In this document: piece by piece, positions 23,796-35,830 of the stretch
Layout of the letters: the number at the start of each line of letters is the position of its first letter
How positions within the stretch are numbered: the stretch's first letter is position 1
NCBI RefSeq assembly: GCF_022682495.2
Contig: NC_071391.1
Span: 127,577,896-127,641,895, forward strand
Origin: Desmodus rotundus
Taxonomy: Eukaryota; Chordata; Mammalia; Chiroptera; Phyllostomidae
Length of the DNA stretch: 64,000 bases
Direction: 5' to 3'
Program-made: the position numbers and the translations under genes
The notes under the pieces: model-generated
Seen by the model: the letters and a program-made list of their open reading frames with translations, nothing else
Database searches by the model: none
What the model was told of the DNA's origin: nothing

Positions 23796-25419
23796 AAAAG
23801 CAATACCTTTCATCCTTCCTCCACCAAAAAAACAGGACAAAGGGATGTTAGACCAAGCAGGAAGCTTGTGAAGGGTGGAAGAAATGAACAAAGAAATTTC
23901 ACCAGCTGTCAACTTCTCCTCTGCATTAGACCCACTTAAAGATGTCCATAATGCAACTAAACATTATCTGATCCAGCTTGCCAAGATATGTTACAAGGCT
24001 CTGAGCTCATGTACCAGTTTTCTTTGCTGGATCCATATCTTCTCAGATGAAGCAAGATGGCTATGCCTTTCTGTACTACACAGTGAGGCAGGTGCTCAAT
24101 TGATCCAGTGGACAAATGAGTTAGAGGAAAAGTCACGTTTTGCCAGTTTTATGTAGCCAGTGTTTCTGAAATTTTCATACTTATTTCATCCAAAATACTT
24201 TCAGGCATTTTAGCAAAATGCTCTTAGTTAAATGCGAATGACATAGCAAATGAGTTTTTCTTTCCACAAAATATTCAAAGTACAGTGTCTTCTGGTTTCA
24301 AGAACCACTTATTTCTATTTTACTCCTATACCTCTAGTAAATATTCTATTTAAAAGTCAAATTGCAACTCACAGCACTGACCATGGGTCTTAGTGGGTTA
24401 AATAAATTAAAAATGTAGGTTCAGGCAAGAGCTCTTAGGGACAAAAATGAAGGGGAGACAAGGTTGGGTAGCCTGGATCCCTAATTGAAGAGTACGAGTA
24501 CTTGAAAACAAGCTTTGACACAGGGACTCATGGTACTGTTTGAACAAAGCAGTTGGAGAGGGTATGTGTGCTGTCTGTGAAAGGAACAAGTGTGCCTGGT
24601 GCAGTTGTCATTAATGACTGAGTGGTCTGGCCAAGGTGAGTTAAATCGAATGTGTATTATTAACTGCATTAATGGATTTTAACTTGGTAGTTAACCCATC
24701 TACACAAATGTTTATCAATCTTTGCAATTTTAGCGATCGTCTCTTGGCATTCAGACCATTTATGAAAGGCATTCCCTTCCCTGATCACAGTTCAATAGGG
24801 TGGGGCGGGGGAAGACCGATAAGAGGAATAACTTGAAACAGAAATGTAACAGTATTTCAAAGCTCTCAGTTCTCTGATTAGACTATTACTCTCTGCATAT
24901 AATCTCTTACTTAACTAAATTGATTCTTTTTCAATATAAAAATAGTACAATGCCTTTGAATTTTGAACTAGCAAAATTCTGTGAGCTCTTTGAAATGTGA
25001 GCCAGAAAATAACAAGTCTTATTTAATTAACAAAAGAATGAGATAGGGATGAAAACATGATGTTAAGACACAGTATAAATTGATTGGAGCTGCATTTTTC
25101 TAGCTGTAAATTTGGTGAGTAGATTTTGCTGGTGAGACAGGCAACATTAATTTATCCCGTTCCAATAGCAGATTCTGTGTTTAAAAAAATTAAACCGCAA
25201 AGAAGTGGGAAAACATCTGTGGGTGCATTCCTTTGCACCAATAAAATAATTTTATTGACCTCTATTTATGGGCACACTTAGAATTTAAATCCAGACCATC
25301 TTATAAGCCTGTATTCATTAAATATTATGTGCCATTTTATATGGGTATACTCATAAAAGGAGAATATGGAACACAATTAAAAGAAATAAATTTAGCCTGA
25401 CTTTGGTAATCGAAAATCT
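23796..25419. other. unique AT-rich stretch
   Basis: The 93-codon plus frame at 23875-24156 has no family similarity that I recognise. No other repeat seen. Confidence 0.45.
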
Positions 25420-25774
25420 TCTTGCCGCTGTGTGTGTTTAACTGAGTCCGTGTATCCAGACAAAATCAGTATGCTGGCGATGGGAGAATGCAAAGTCAGT
25501 TTATTTTCACGGTCAAAATTCACAATATATTAGGCCATGCTAATTGTCTAGTTTCTATACAACCATGAGAACAAAGATGACAAGATAAGAATTTTATAAG
25601 CTTTCATCCTTCTTTGGTTCCAATCATGTTGGAAAATGTATATGAGCTTGTTCCTTTGTTCCCTGTTCCACGTAGAATTGGTCTAACGCCCCTTATGCAG
25701 TTTATAAATAGCTCAGTTGGTAGGTGCTTAGAGAAACAAGAATTAGAGGTGTTTAGGGAATTGTAACTCTTACA
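25420..25774 (-). repeat. possible LTR fragment, minus
   Basis: Read on minus, the block begins TGTAAGAGTTACAATTCCC and contains a TATA-like GCTATTTATAAACTGC, then AAAATAAACTGACTTTGC as a possible poly(A) signal followed by a U5-like end. No target duplication was found, so this remains tentative. Confidence 0.35.
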
Positions 25775-26250
25775 CCAGCCCCTCTTGCCCCTGACCAGTT
25801 GTCAGCAGCTGTGTGACTCAAGTGAAAACTAGGAGAGGGAGAACTATCCGGTTAGCAGACTGATCTGGGATTGCACTTCTCGTTGAAGGACCAGACTAAG
25901 GGTGCTGGCGTTCTAGGAGCAAAGGATACGTAACCTGGGCTCTGCAGATGGGCTCTGAGCTCCCCAAGGACAAGCTGGATTTTGGAGGACTTGAGGACTC
26001 TTTTATTATATGACTTATCATTCAGAGAATAGTCCAAACATGTACTACTTGCTACTTCATTACATCACCTTATGTGAGGCTCGGTGAGGGACACCAAAGC
26101 AGCAAGGTGTTTCCTCCCCATTTTTTCTGTAAATAACTTGAGGCAAGCAGAAGACAAAAGTCTAGGACTCAGTTGCAGTTCTAGCGGTTGGGAGGATAAC
26201 ACTCTTCCTGGAAGGAAAATAACTTTCATGAGACATGTACAAAGTACAAA
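25775..26250. other. unique stretch, nothing recognised
   Basis: No repeat or gene recognised. Confidence 0.45.
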
Positions 26251-27072
26251 GAAATATGTCAGGGGGCTTTAACGCAGCCCCCCGGTCCGCCATGGATGAA
26301 GAATAAGTCTACCAAGACATGGTCTGCTTGGGGGGAGAGGCGGCTGATCTCTCAAAGGAGAAGGGTCCAGAGCCTTTCTCTCCAGGGGCTTTTATTAGGT
26401 TCATTCGCATAGGAATACAGAGAAAGCTCATCAATCATTGTCAGCCAGTAAGGGTTAAACAATACATGATTTACAAAGAAGTTTGAGGGCTTATTCTGAG
26501 TAACAGCCAATTAGTTAGAGGGCCATAAAACTTTAGGCGCCAGACTCATCTCAGGTCTGGACCCTTATCTTTTAAATTGAGGGTACAAATTAAGTAGGTT
26601 TCACAGGAATGTATGTATTTTTGTTAGGCCTGATTCCCCAGGGAATCTGCCCCTCCCAGCACAGGACTGCACTGCCCTCTGTTATTGCTTCAGGCTTAAG
26701 TCAGGCAGGGGAAGTAAGGCAGCCAAGAGATTAGGAGACTTCTTGCAGGCAGAATGAGGACTCAGGCTATTTCAAAGCCAAGGGGCAAGGGTCCATCACC
26801 CCCTTTTTCCACAGCCCCCTGAGTCCTTCCCTGCAAGTTTATTCCTGGTGACCAGAGCCTGTCTTAGGTTGATCCTCCCTTGAGGATTCTTACCCGTCAT
26901 TGGCTAACTGGTCAAGCTCAGGGCCAAGCAGGGTGAAGTGGGCAGAGGTGGCACACCTGCCAGGGAGATAAGCTTTGTCTCCTTCGTGGCTTATGGTCCC
27001 AACTCTGACTCAGCCTTAACCATGGAGGGTTACAGCCTCTGAAACCAGGCAGGGCGGTTCCCAACAGAAATA
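26251..27072 (-). mobile_element. solo LTR, betaretrovirus-like (ERV class II)
   Basis: The LTR (26257-27066, 810 bp) has TG...CA ends and is flanked by the 6-bp duplication GAAATA (26251-26256, 27067-27072), a length typical of betaretrovirus-like integrases. On minus it begins TGTTGGGAACCGCCCTGCC. An AATAAA on minus (CCTAATAAAAGCCCC, near 26389-26397) lies about 130 bp before the LTR end, marking the R/U5 region. It is GC-rich with an exact TSD, so fairly young. No internal viral region remains. Confidence 0.85.
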
Positions 27073-28160
27073 TAGTTTAGCTTTTGCAGTTTACCTTATG
27101 GATACTTGTACAATAAAATATGTGCTGGATCTAGTAAAGGGACAGTAATAAGGGAGCAGTTACTATTCTATCTCACCGAAAAGAACCGTGGATTGGCCAA
27201 CCAAGTCCATGCAGACTCTAGAAGGGAAGAAGCTATGCAAGCTAGTGTTTCTTCTGGAAATGATTCTGTCAGTGCTATTTTAAGCATTAAATAACTGTAC
27301 TGGAGTTACAAAGGAAACAAAACACATTTTTTTATGTGGATTTCAAGAACATTTTGGAAATGCTTATTCATGATGAGTTAATGTATTAGCATATTTACTC
27401 ACCCCAAGGGGGGAGGGGAATCCATATACCCTCACTTATCTGACCTTCTGTGAAATTTCCTACCTGAACTCCCATGGCTCTGCTCTCCCTGAGATCCCCG
27501 ACAGAAGTTACCACCGTGGTTGAACAGCTTCCTTGTTTTCCTTGTTGTCATTGTGCTCGTGTGGGGACTGTAGAGGGAGTTCGGAAATGCAGCTTCCATT
27601 TCCGGTTCTGACACTAACTACATACACCTCAAGCTGCTATCAGGGTAAAATAAAGCAAAGAATCCCCGCGTTGGGTCTCCAGCTTACGCAGAATCCTTTC
27701 CCTTATGTAAAGTCATGAGATTCTTACCTATCTTCTAAATTCAGTTCCAGGTTCTGGGGAAATCTCATTAGTGGGGGAAACAGTCCTCGTTCAGCATCCC
27801 AAGGGTGTTGGTATTAAGTCAGTCTTGCTGAGAGTTTTGGACTGATTTCTCAGTTTTATGAAATGGAAGTCAGCCTTGTTTTCTTGACCAAGCCTCCACC
27901 TTGTACACTAACACTGGTTACTGAATCATTGTCAACCATCACAGCGTGTTACCCTGATTACACTTCTATTTCCATATGTCCCCTTCAACTGAAGCCAAGC
28001 TCTTTCTTATTCCCAGATATTTTTATCATCAACTGCCTGTTACCAACTTTTTTTAAATTCTGTTTTAGACCAAGTCTTTACATTCTAGTCAGATACCTTT
28101 CCTTTCCACCCTGATGACCAATTTGTTGAAAAGTATTGTGAACACCGTCAAATACACACA
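27073..28160. other. unique stretch, nothing recognised
   Basis: No repeat or gene recognised. The 83-codon frame at 27863-28114 is unsupported. Confidence 0.45.
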
Positions 28161-28163
28161 AAA

Positions 28164-28375
28164 TACAGGGTCTGGCACAAATAACACCCCTTTTTATTAC
28201 AAAATCTTTTATTACAAAATCATAAGCATGTCACTCTGTAACATAACAATATCACACTCGAGCACATCATATGACATTTTGGATGAAATGTTCAAATTGC
28301 TGTCCATCTCGTGCTAGACGTTCACGTACCCCACCAACCACACTCACGCAGGCCTTGCTTCTGCCAGACCCTGTA
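28164..28375 (-). mobile_element. Tc1/mariner-type element, internally deleted
   Basis: A 212-bp unit starts TACAGGGTCTGGCA and ends TGCCAGACCCTGTA, 14-bp perfect terminal inverted repeats whose outermost bases are TA. Read on minus, a short frame ending GQQFEHFIQNVI-stop resembles the C-terminal tail of an IS630/Tc1/mariner transposase, suggesting that the 3' end of an autonomous copy was kept while most of the gene was lost. A 14-bp tandem duplication (TTATTACAAAATCT) lies at 28195-28222. Confidence 0.75.
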
Positions 28376-28387
28376 TAAACTATTTTA

Positions 28388-28432
28388 TTTTTAGCCACTA
28401 TTACATTTTTAGCCACTATTACATTTTTAGAT
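28388..28432. repeat. tandem duplication, about 21 bp period
   Basis: Two copies of AGCCACTATTACATTTTT in tandem. Confidence 0.85.
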
Positions 28433-28779
28433 GATATTCTTCCTCAGTGTGCAGATTGATTCTTCCTTTATGTGACTGATCATTGCTTCTCTATTGTCAT
28501 TGTGACTTCTTGTTCTTTTCCACCCAATAAATATAGATCACCCTTCAAGGCGCCCTCTTCAATCGTCTGTTATTTTCTTACCACATACTTTCTTTTAAAG
28601 ACCTCACTTACTCCCATGGTTACACCCATAATCTCTAGGCAACTGATACCTGGGTCAGCATCAGTCAGGACTATAGTCCCTGATTTTCAATATCCTATCC
28701 ACTATCCCTACATTTAATAACATCAAAACTACACTAGCCATCTTTTCTCAATGCTTCCTCCAGACAAAGGCCATTTTTA

Positions 28780-29090
28780 TTAATTGTATCATCATCTCTC
28801 CAGGCACTAACACTCAAAATTTGGCACCATGTTAACCCTTTAAACTTCTCAATGACTTCATATTATCAGTAAGACTTATTGATTTTCTATCACATCTCTT
28901 GCATTATTTCCTCTTTTTTAAATTAAGTCCCTCAGTTAAGAATCTAATACAGGTCTTTATTAGCTCATACATTTACCTTTATCTTCTCTTTTCCCACCTG
29001 AAATCATCTTGTATATCCTAAGGTTAATCTTGCTAAAATTCTTTGGCTAAAGCTTCAATAGCTGCCTGTTAATTATAACACCATTTAACA
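28780..29090 (+). repeat. L2-like 3' region
   Basis: Order of short motifs (CACATCTCTTGCATTATTTC, GTTAATCTTGCTAAAATTC, AAGCTTCAATAGCTGCC) follows L2. Diverged. Confidence 0.4.
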
Positions 29091-30960
29091 AAGGTTGAGA
29101 CACATAAGAGTGGTTAAAAGTTGAGCAAACAATTATTTTTAGTAGTTGTATAGCTATAACAATGGGCATAAAATTTAATTGTTACTTCAAACAATGATTA
29201 TGCGAATAGTATTGCTTAGGATAAATATAAAATTTTTAAATGACTCAATTTCAATGAAAAATGAATAAAATATAGTAGGAAAATACAACAAGAAAGTGGT
29301 AATACTGACCTCTTGATTGAAATCTATATGATTTACTGCTGCCTACTGTTTTCCAGTAGCTTTTCAGTTTTGTTTTCCACTACCCAAGCACACAAATTTT
29401 CTCCTCCTAACAAGAAAATCAATTTAGCATCCCTGGAACATAACATTTTATTCCATCGTGTCTCTGAGGTTGCCACAGGGCAGCAGGACAGTGAGAAGAA
29501 GGGGAAGCAGTTCAAGGATAAGTATTATAAAGTAGAAAGACAGCAGCAACAGGAATCAAGGTGAAAGATGGAAGGAACTGAGTGGAACGTCAAGCTCATA
29601 AGGCACCCAAGGATGCACACCAAAATCAGGAAGTTCATTTGGTAATCAAGGAGGTCAAAACTCAGTTGTGGTTTGTGGCATCAGGTGTAGTTGGGGCCTG
29701 ATGTAATTATTCAAAATCTAAATCTGCGAATTCTTGGAATGAAGAACAAATAGGGCTAACACTTTCAAGACTCCAAATGTTTTCTGTACTTATGACTCTG
29801 CCTTGCTATACTCTCAACCTGTACTTTCCAATCTCCTAATATTTAACTTTTTGTCTCCTACCTGGTTTTGATGCCCAACTCAACTCCTACTTTTTCTAAA
29901 GACTCTTATTTGATAAGTCCAGATGGAGTTTATGCCTTTCTTCTTTGAAATATTATAGCATTTGTTAGCACTTCTAATCTCATATGATCCACTCATATGA
30001 GCATGTTCTGCTTCACATCACAGTGATTTACATACATGCTTTATCTCCACCACTTTGGAAGCTTTGAGAAAGACAACAATGACTTATATACATAAATCCA
30101 ATGGTAACTCCTATAATCTTTGTATATGATAAATCCTTGGAATATAGGCTTATTTTATTCTAGGACTGTAATGGAATAGTTTTGCTTATCCTGTGCTTAA
30201 TATTGATGCAATTTGTTCAATATATAAACAGAAGCCAAAAACACTTCCTATGGTGTTTTGAAGGTCAGAGTAATGATTCTAATAAAACTAATTTGGGGGA
30301 CAGATATTTTTGTTTGTGCTATTCAGTGAATGCTATTGATAGGAAAGAGGGAACAGAGACATCAAATTGCCTTTCTTCTTCAAAGGAAGGGATATGTATG
30401 CATATTTTATGGATAAATGATTCTGAAGCAATTACTGTGTACCCAAGGTGGTTTATCATGTAGCTATTTCAAACCAAGTGGTCTAATAAAGTTCTTCTAT
30501 CTAAAACATAAGATCTGTGTTATTTTGCATCTCCAGAGCCACAAGCAGATGGAAAGATAGAAATACGTGAGCACACACACACACGCTCCACATAGTAATG
30601 CAGGAATATACTTACATTCATATAGTGTTACATCATTTTCTTTTCTTCTTATTAAGGAATTTGATCTTCATATCTAACATTCCTCTTGCAGAAATCTTAG
30701 AAAACTCACTCTTATAATAAGGAGTTCCAAGATGTTAGCTTTCCATTTTACCTATCATGAGACATAACTCCTGATCCATATATTAGACTCAAATATATGA
30801 TGATAGAAGGAGATTTGACTTTGGGTAGTAAATACAAAATACAATATATATATGTAATGTATTATAGAGCCTATATAATTTTATTAACTAATGTAACCTC
30901 AATAATTTAATTTAAAAAAATTTAAAAATAGGCTAAAAATAAAAATATAATATTTGAAGT
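29091..30960. other. AT-rich stretch, mostly unrecognised
   Basis: Parts of 29780-30150 weakly resemble an L2 3' end. A short (CA)n run sits at 30572-30586 and an A/T-rich run at 30890-30955. The 83-codon frame at 29313-29564 and the 93-codon frame at 30182-30463 are unsupported as genes. Confidence 0.4.
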
Positions 30961-31017
30961 TTCATGAATTCTCTTTCAAAAAAAGAGAATAGAATTTTCT
31001 TGGACAAAAACTACATT

Positions 31018-31676
31018 AAAAAAATTTTTATTGTTATTCAATTACAGTTGTATGCCTTTTCTCCCCATCCCTCCACCCCACCCCAGCCAAACCCACCTCC
31101 CTCCTCCACCTGCACCCTTCCCCTTGATTTTGTCCATGTGTCCTTTATAGTAATTCTTGTAATACCCTCTCCTCACTGTCCCCTCCCCACTCCCCCCTGG
31201 CTATTGTTAGATTGTTCTTAACTTCAATATCTCTGGTTATACTTTGTTTGCTTTTTTTCTTCTGTTGATTATGTTCCAGTTAAAGATGAGATCATATGGT
31301 ATTTGTCACTCACCGTCCGGCTTATTTCACTTAGCATAATGCTCTCCAGTTCCATCCATGCTGTTGCAAAGGGTATAAGCTCCTTCTTTCTCTCTGCTGC
31401 ATAGAATTCCATTGCACGGTTGGTAGGAATGCAGACTGGTAAGGCCACTGTGGAAAACAGTATGGAATTTTCTCAGAAAACTAAAAATGGAACTTCCCTT
31501 TGACCCAGCAATTCCGCTGCTGGGATTATACCCTTAGAACCCTGAAACACCAATCCAAAAGAACCCCAATGTTCATAGCAGCACAATTTACAATAGCAAA
31601 GTACTGGAAGCAACCTAAGTACCCATCAGCAAATGAGTGGATCCAAAAACTATGGTATATTTACACAATCGAATTC
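31018..31676 (-). mobile_element. young L1 fragment, minus, with inverted 5' end
   Basis: From 31018 to about 31414 the plus strand is antisense L1 (T-rich tail, C-rich 3' UTR, end of ORF2). From about 31415 to 31676 it is L1 ORF2 in sense (CACGGTTGGTAGGAATGCAG through GGTATATTTACACAATCG). GAATTC-containing sequence lies at both breakpoints, as expected for adjoining segments joined by twin priming. No clean target duplication was found. Confidence 0.85.
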
Positions 31677-31719
31677 TAAGTAATAAATATTTAAAATATA
31701 AAATATATATTACCTCTTA

Positions 31720-32110
31720 CCTAGAGTAACTTTCTAACTGTTTTTACTTCTTGTAATATTTTACCTCTCCAGTCTAGCTCAGTGTCAAATTCAAATTTTT
31801 ATGGTATCTTTCTGACCATGTCAAAAAAAAAATCTCAATGACTTTTTCCTACTTATGAATAAAATGCAAAGACCTTGCTTTGGCAATATAATTACAACCT
31901 ACTTTCCAAAACTTACTTCTCATTGTCCTACCCTCTATTTCTGCATACAGCCCATGTTTTCCCAACTTTTGCGCAAGTTTTTTCCCCACCTGAAATTTTT
32001 ACCTGCTCTACACTTCCATACAATCATTTCAAAATGTCCAAGTCTTTCTCTTATTCCTTAAAAGGCATTTAAAATGCTGTTTACATAAATTTGTCATGGA
32101 CTTAATCCAG
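31720..32110 (+). repeat. L2-like 3' region
   Basis: Order CTGACCATGTC, TCAATGACTTTTTCCTAC, AATAAAATGCAAAGACCTTG and CCACCTGAAATTTTTACCTGC follows L2. Two overlapping plus frames here are fossil or chance frames. Confidence 0.5.
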
Positions 32111-33116
32111 TTGAAATCACAGTCTTCTGAATTCTTGCTGTAGACTTTTTAAAGTGACATATTTCTATGGAGAAGCAGCAGTTCTAAGGGGCCAAAGGAG
32201 ACAGAGGTTATTTCCCTTCATTTTGGAATCCATCACAGAGTTCCCAGACATACAGACATCACATATGAGTACCTTATGCAGTACAAACATTTTTCCTGTG
32301 AACATTATGTAGCATAGAACAATAACACATAATTTTCTTCTTCATTTCTGTAATTACTTTCTCTGAACTTTGATACTGCCCACATGAAAACATTTTCAAC
32401 ATTCCTAAAGTGGCAGCCTATAGAAATAAGTGCCCATACCGTTCACTCTTTATAAGCAATATGCATAGAATTTGCATTGAAAGCAACATTTGAAAATGTA
32501 AGCATATGTTATATATAAATATTTTTAGGCTTGCCACAAAAACCATTAGGATGAATAAGCATAAATCACTGTATGTTCACAATATATTCAAGTAAAACAT
32601 GATTATCTAAAGTAACTAAAGATAGGACAATTTTAATTATATCTTTTGAAAGAAATGATACATCATTTTGTAAAATTTGAAGTGAGGGATGTCAAAAATC
32701 AAGGGCTTAATTTTCATCATTGTTGCAAAAAAGGCATTAGATATTCCCATCCCAAGGATGCTGAACTCTCTCCTTCCTTGACAAAACATTAAAAAACTGA
32801 TTTTAATCACAATGTGCCACATTTTCAGTTTCACTTAGACCTTAATGTACATGGAATTTTCCCTTTAAAGTAAAGATAGTTTTAAAAATTTTTTTCTTTA
32901 TTTTTAAAATATTTTATGCATTTTTTTCTTTTCTGCCCAAAGTATCGTCACAGAACCTCTAACTAAACACACAAGTATTATGTATTGAAATACAGAACAT
33001 TGAGGCAATCTCTTTATAGCTATACCCTGTTTATTTTCATGAAGTTGCTCATCTTGTAGCCCATCTATAATCCCCCTTCCTTAATTTCTCTCTATTTCAA
33101 GCATTATCATGCTTTA
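32111..33116. other. AT-rich stretch, nothing recognised
   Basis: No gene or repeat recognised; T/A-rich run at 32880-32940. Confidence 0.45.
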
Positions 33117-33132
33117 AATATATATATATATA

Positions 33133-33171
<39 letters not shown>
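33117..33171. repeat. (TA)n/(TG)n microsatellite
   Basis: A compound dinucleotide tract with a TGTGTGTG island inside (TA)n. Confidence 0.95.
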
Positions 33172-33174
<3 letters not shown>

Positions 33175-33199
33175 TACAGTAGCCTTGGTACAACTCTGT

Positions 33200-33320
33200 G
33201 AGACATATCATCCTGTAGCGCACTTACCAGCAGTGCTACTTTGAACAAGTCACTTAAAGTAAGTTTTTTCATTTCTAAAATAGGCAGTAAGGCAAGTTGA
33301 GAGATAAAGTGTGTTAAGGA
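33200..33320 (+). repeat. MIR-like fragment
   Basis: TACTTTGAACAAGTCACTTAA followed by TTCATTTCTAAAATAGGCAG resembles the MIR core. Confidence 0.45.
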
Positions 33321-33849
33321 CATATTAGTAGGTCTGGTGTGTAACTAACTATAGGCTGGGTAAAAATTAGTCATTCTTTCCCATTTGTTTGGAAACTAAA
33401 GAGAATGCTTGGCCAGGCTAATAGCCTTCATTCTTCATGTCTTCCAAGGCTCATAGGAGGGGCTATTTTAGAGCTTTCTTAATGGAGAGTTAAATACAAA
33501 GAAGGACTCCAGGAAGCACACTTGTATGGGGGCAAGAAGGATGGGGCAGGCTTAAAAGTTTAGATGTGGGAGTAGCCATTGTATATAAAGTCATTGAATA
33601 GGAGGGAACACAGAGTGCATTTAGGAAATTTTGTCGTGGAGGGTCTTCTTCAAGGCATTTGAAAAACCCAAGAGATAAATTATTTCAAAATTGCTTTTAA
33701 CAGAGGAGTCAAATTGAAAGAGTTTCTAGTGGCCAAAATTGGAATAACTTGAGCAACAAAATAAATAATGATAACACTAGATTATAACCCTCAGAATAAT
33801 ACCAATAGATGGAAGTCAGAGGTTTGAGAGCAGGCAGCCAGTCAAAGAA
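33321..33849. other. unique stretch, nothing recognised
   Basis: No repeat or gene recognised. Confidence 0.4.
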
Positions 33850-34969
33850 TGCCTTTGCTAACTTCCCAGGGACTATTGAGTTTCACAGTGCAGTACCATG
33901 TTGCACTTCTGCAAGGCATGAGGCTGCATTGCCTGAGTAACCAAATGCATGACTTGTGGACAATCCACCCCCTGTATAGATGCCCTGCCCCCGGCTACAG
34001 ATGCTCTGCCCTTCCCAGTGAGCCCCCCATTTGGTTGTGCTGCCTGAGAGGCTGTGTGGGGTTTCCAGGGTTCCTTTGCTTAGGCCTTTGGTTCAGTTGC
34101 TCTCTGTTGGCAGTCCCCAAGTGGGGCCAACAGGCTGCATGTGGGAACTAGAGCATGGGGGCTGCAGAGTTGTTGGAACACCAGAGGAGTTTCCCCGTCA
34201 GCCAAGATGGTAGCAGGGGAAAGTTCTTACAGTGAGTGTGAGAAAGCCCTTCTTCCTCGCCCCTGCAGCATGGGAATGGGGGTTGGGACCAGGGGAAGGC
34301 AGGCACATGTTCCATGAAAGTTGAAATGGCACAGGGGGAGGTGCTGCACCAAGGAGGCCTGTCAGTACAGACTGGGAAAAGAAGAGATTGGTTGGGAAGT
34401 AGACCCACCCAAAGTACAGTAAAGTTTGGTAGGTTGATTGGTCATTTTGAGAAAGCACCTAGTAAGTCCCACATCCAAACTAGTATAGTCCCAGGGGAAC
34501 GAAGACAGTCTCTCTTACTTTGTCTTGCTCACCACTCTTGGTGACCTGGACTGTCACGGTGTACTCACTTTTTCTCTTGATGGGCCACCTGGCCTCCAGG
34601 AAGGAGTCTCAGTCTCTTTCTCTCTCCCCATAACCAGGTGATGCATTTACTGGTGCATTTGTGCAACCTTGTAGCCCTAGCAGCTGCATGGCACGTGGCC
34701 ACTTGGCTCCACATGCAGTTTCCGAGAGGGGGCCTGAAATGAACAGCAGCTGGGAACAAGATAGGCTACCTGGACGACCATGTAGCAGTCACCTGCGGGC
34801 TTCAAATTACTGTGCTTTAAAGTGGAGCAGAAACCCTTTTCCATGGTTTGCTGAGGAGATGGGCTTTGAGATTGGGAGTTCATCATTCCCCCAGATCAGC
34901 AGAACCTGAATAAAACCTCTTTCTTTTTATACTAGCATCTGCTGAGTTTGGCTTCTGAGGTGACAGACA
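33850..34969 (+). repeat. GC-rich LTR-like block
   Basis: About 1.1 kb of GC-richer sequence ends in a retroviral-style 3' end: GAATAAAACCTCTTTC (34911-34926), then CATCTGCTGAGTTTGGCTTC and a TGACA terminus. This is an AATAAA with a short U5-like tail. The left boundary and target duplication could not be fixed, and part of the block may be LTR-internal or unrelated. Open frames of up to 100 codons here lie on both strands and look non-coding. Confidence 0.45.
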
Positions 34970-35354
34970 GAAAAAAAAAAAACAAACCCCACAGCAGCCT
35001 TTTTTTATTTAGTAACAAGAATAAAAGATATTCACGTCCATAGTTTATTAAATAAGTCACTGAATAAATATGTATATGGTAGATCTTGTCCTCAATAATT
35101 ATTGCTGTCTTACAGAAGAATTCCAATTAATAAGCAAAGAAAGAATGAGGAAAACACTAAACCACCATTAGAACTACAGAGTAGTTCTAAAAAATATAAT
35201 GTGTGGATGGATGCTAAAATTAGTCTGCAAAGGTCTGAAGAGAAATGGAATAATTGCATATATTTATTCATTTTAAAGGAAAAAAAAACTTTACCGTGGA
35301 GAAACTCAGCAGATACTATCTTATGGGGTCAATATCAACACCACCAGTACTAAG
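34970..35354. other. A-run and unique AT-rich DNA
   Basis: An A-run of about 13 bases at 34971 abuts the LTR-like end. Nothing else recognised. Confidence 0.45.
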
Positions 35355-35830
35355 ACAAATTGACATTGATGCACTGAGACAGGCGTATCACTTATGTGGT
35401 ATTCTTGCTAAAAATGCAAATCCTTAAACCACTCATTAGAAAATATTAGAAAAAAACAAATCGAGAGGCGTTCTACAGAATAATTGTTTAGAACTCTTCA
35501 AAAATGTCAAGGTCAGGAAGGACAAGGAAAGACTGAAAATACCATAGTTTGGAAAATACTAAGGAGACGTCACAATGAAATGCATCGTGTTGTTCTGGAT
35601 TGGCTCTTGAAACAGAAAAAAGACATTAGTGAAAAAAATTGTGTCAACTAAAAAATAAAGTTGACAGCTTAGTTAATAGTATTGTACCAATGTTAACTCT
35701 GATAACATAGGTGCCGTGTAAAAACCTTAACATTAGAGGAAGCTGTGCAAGGCATAAACAGGGACTCCCATGCTACTTTTGCAACTTTTTTTTGTAAGTA
35801 TACAAGTATTTCAAAGTAGAAACTTAAAAA
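35355..35830 (+). repeat. L1M-type 3' end
   Basis: Matches the tail of older mammalian L1 3' UTRs: GTATCACTTATGTGGTATTCT, TCAAAAATGTCAAGGTCAGG, TAGTATTGTACCAATGTTAA and ACATTAGAGGAAGCTGTGC. Sense orientation, diverged. Confidence 0.7.
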
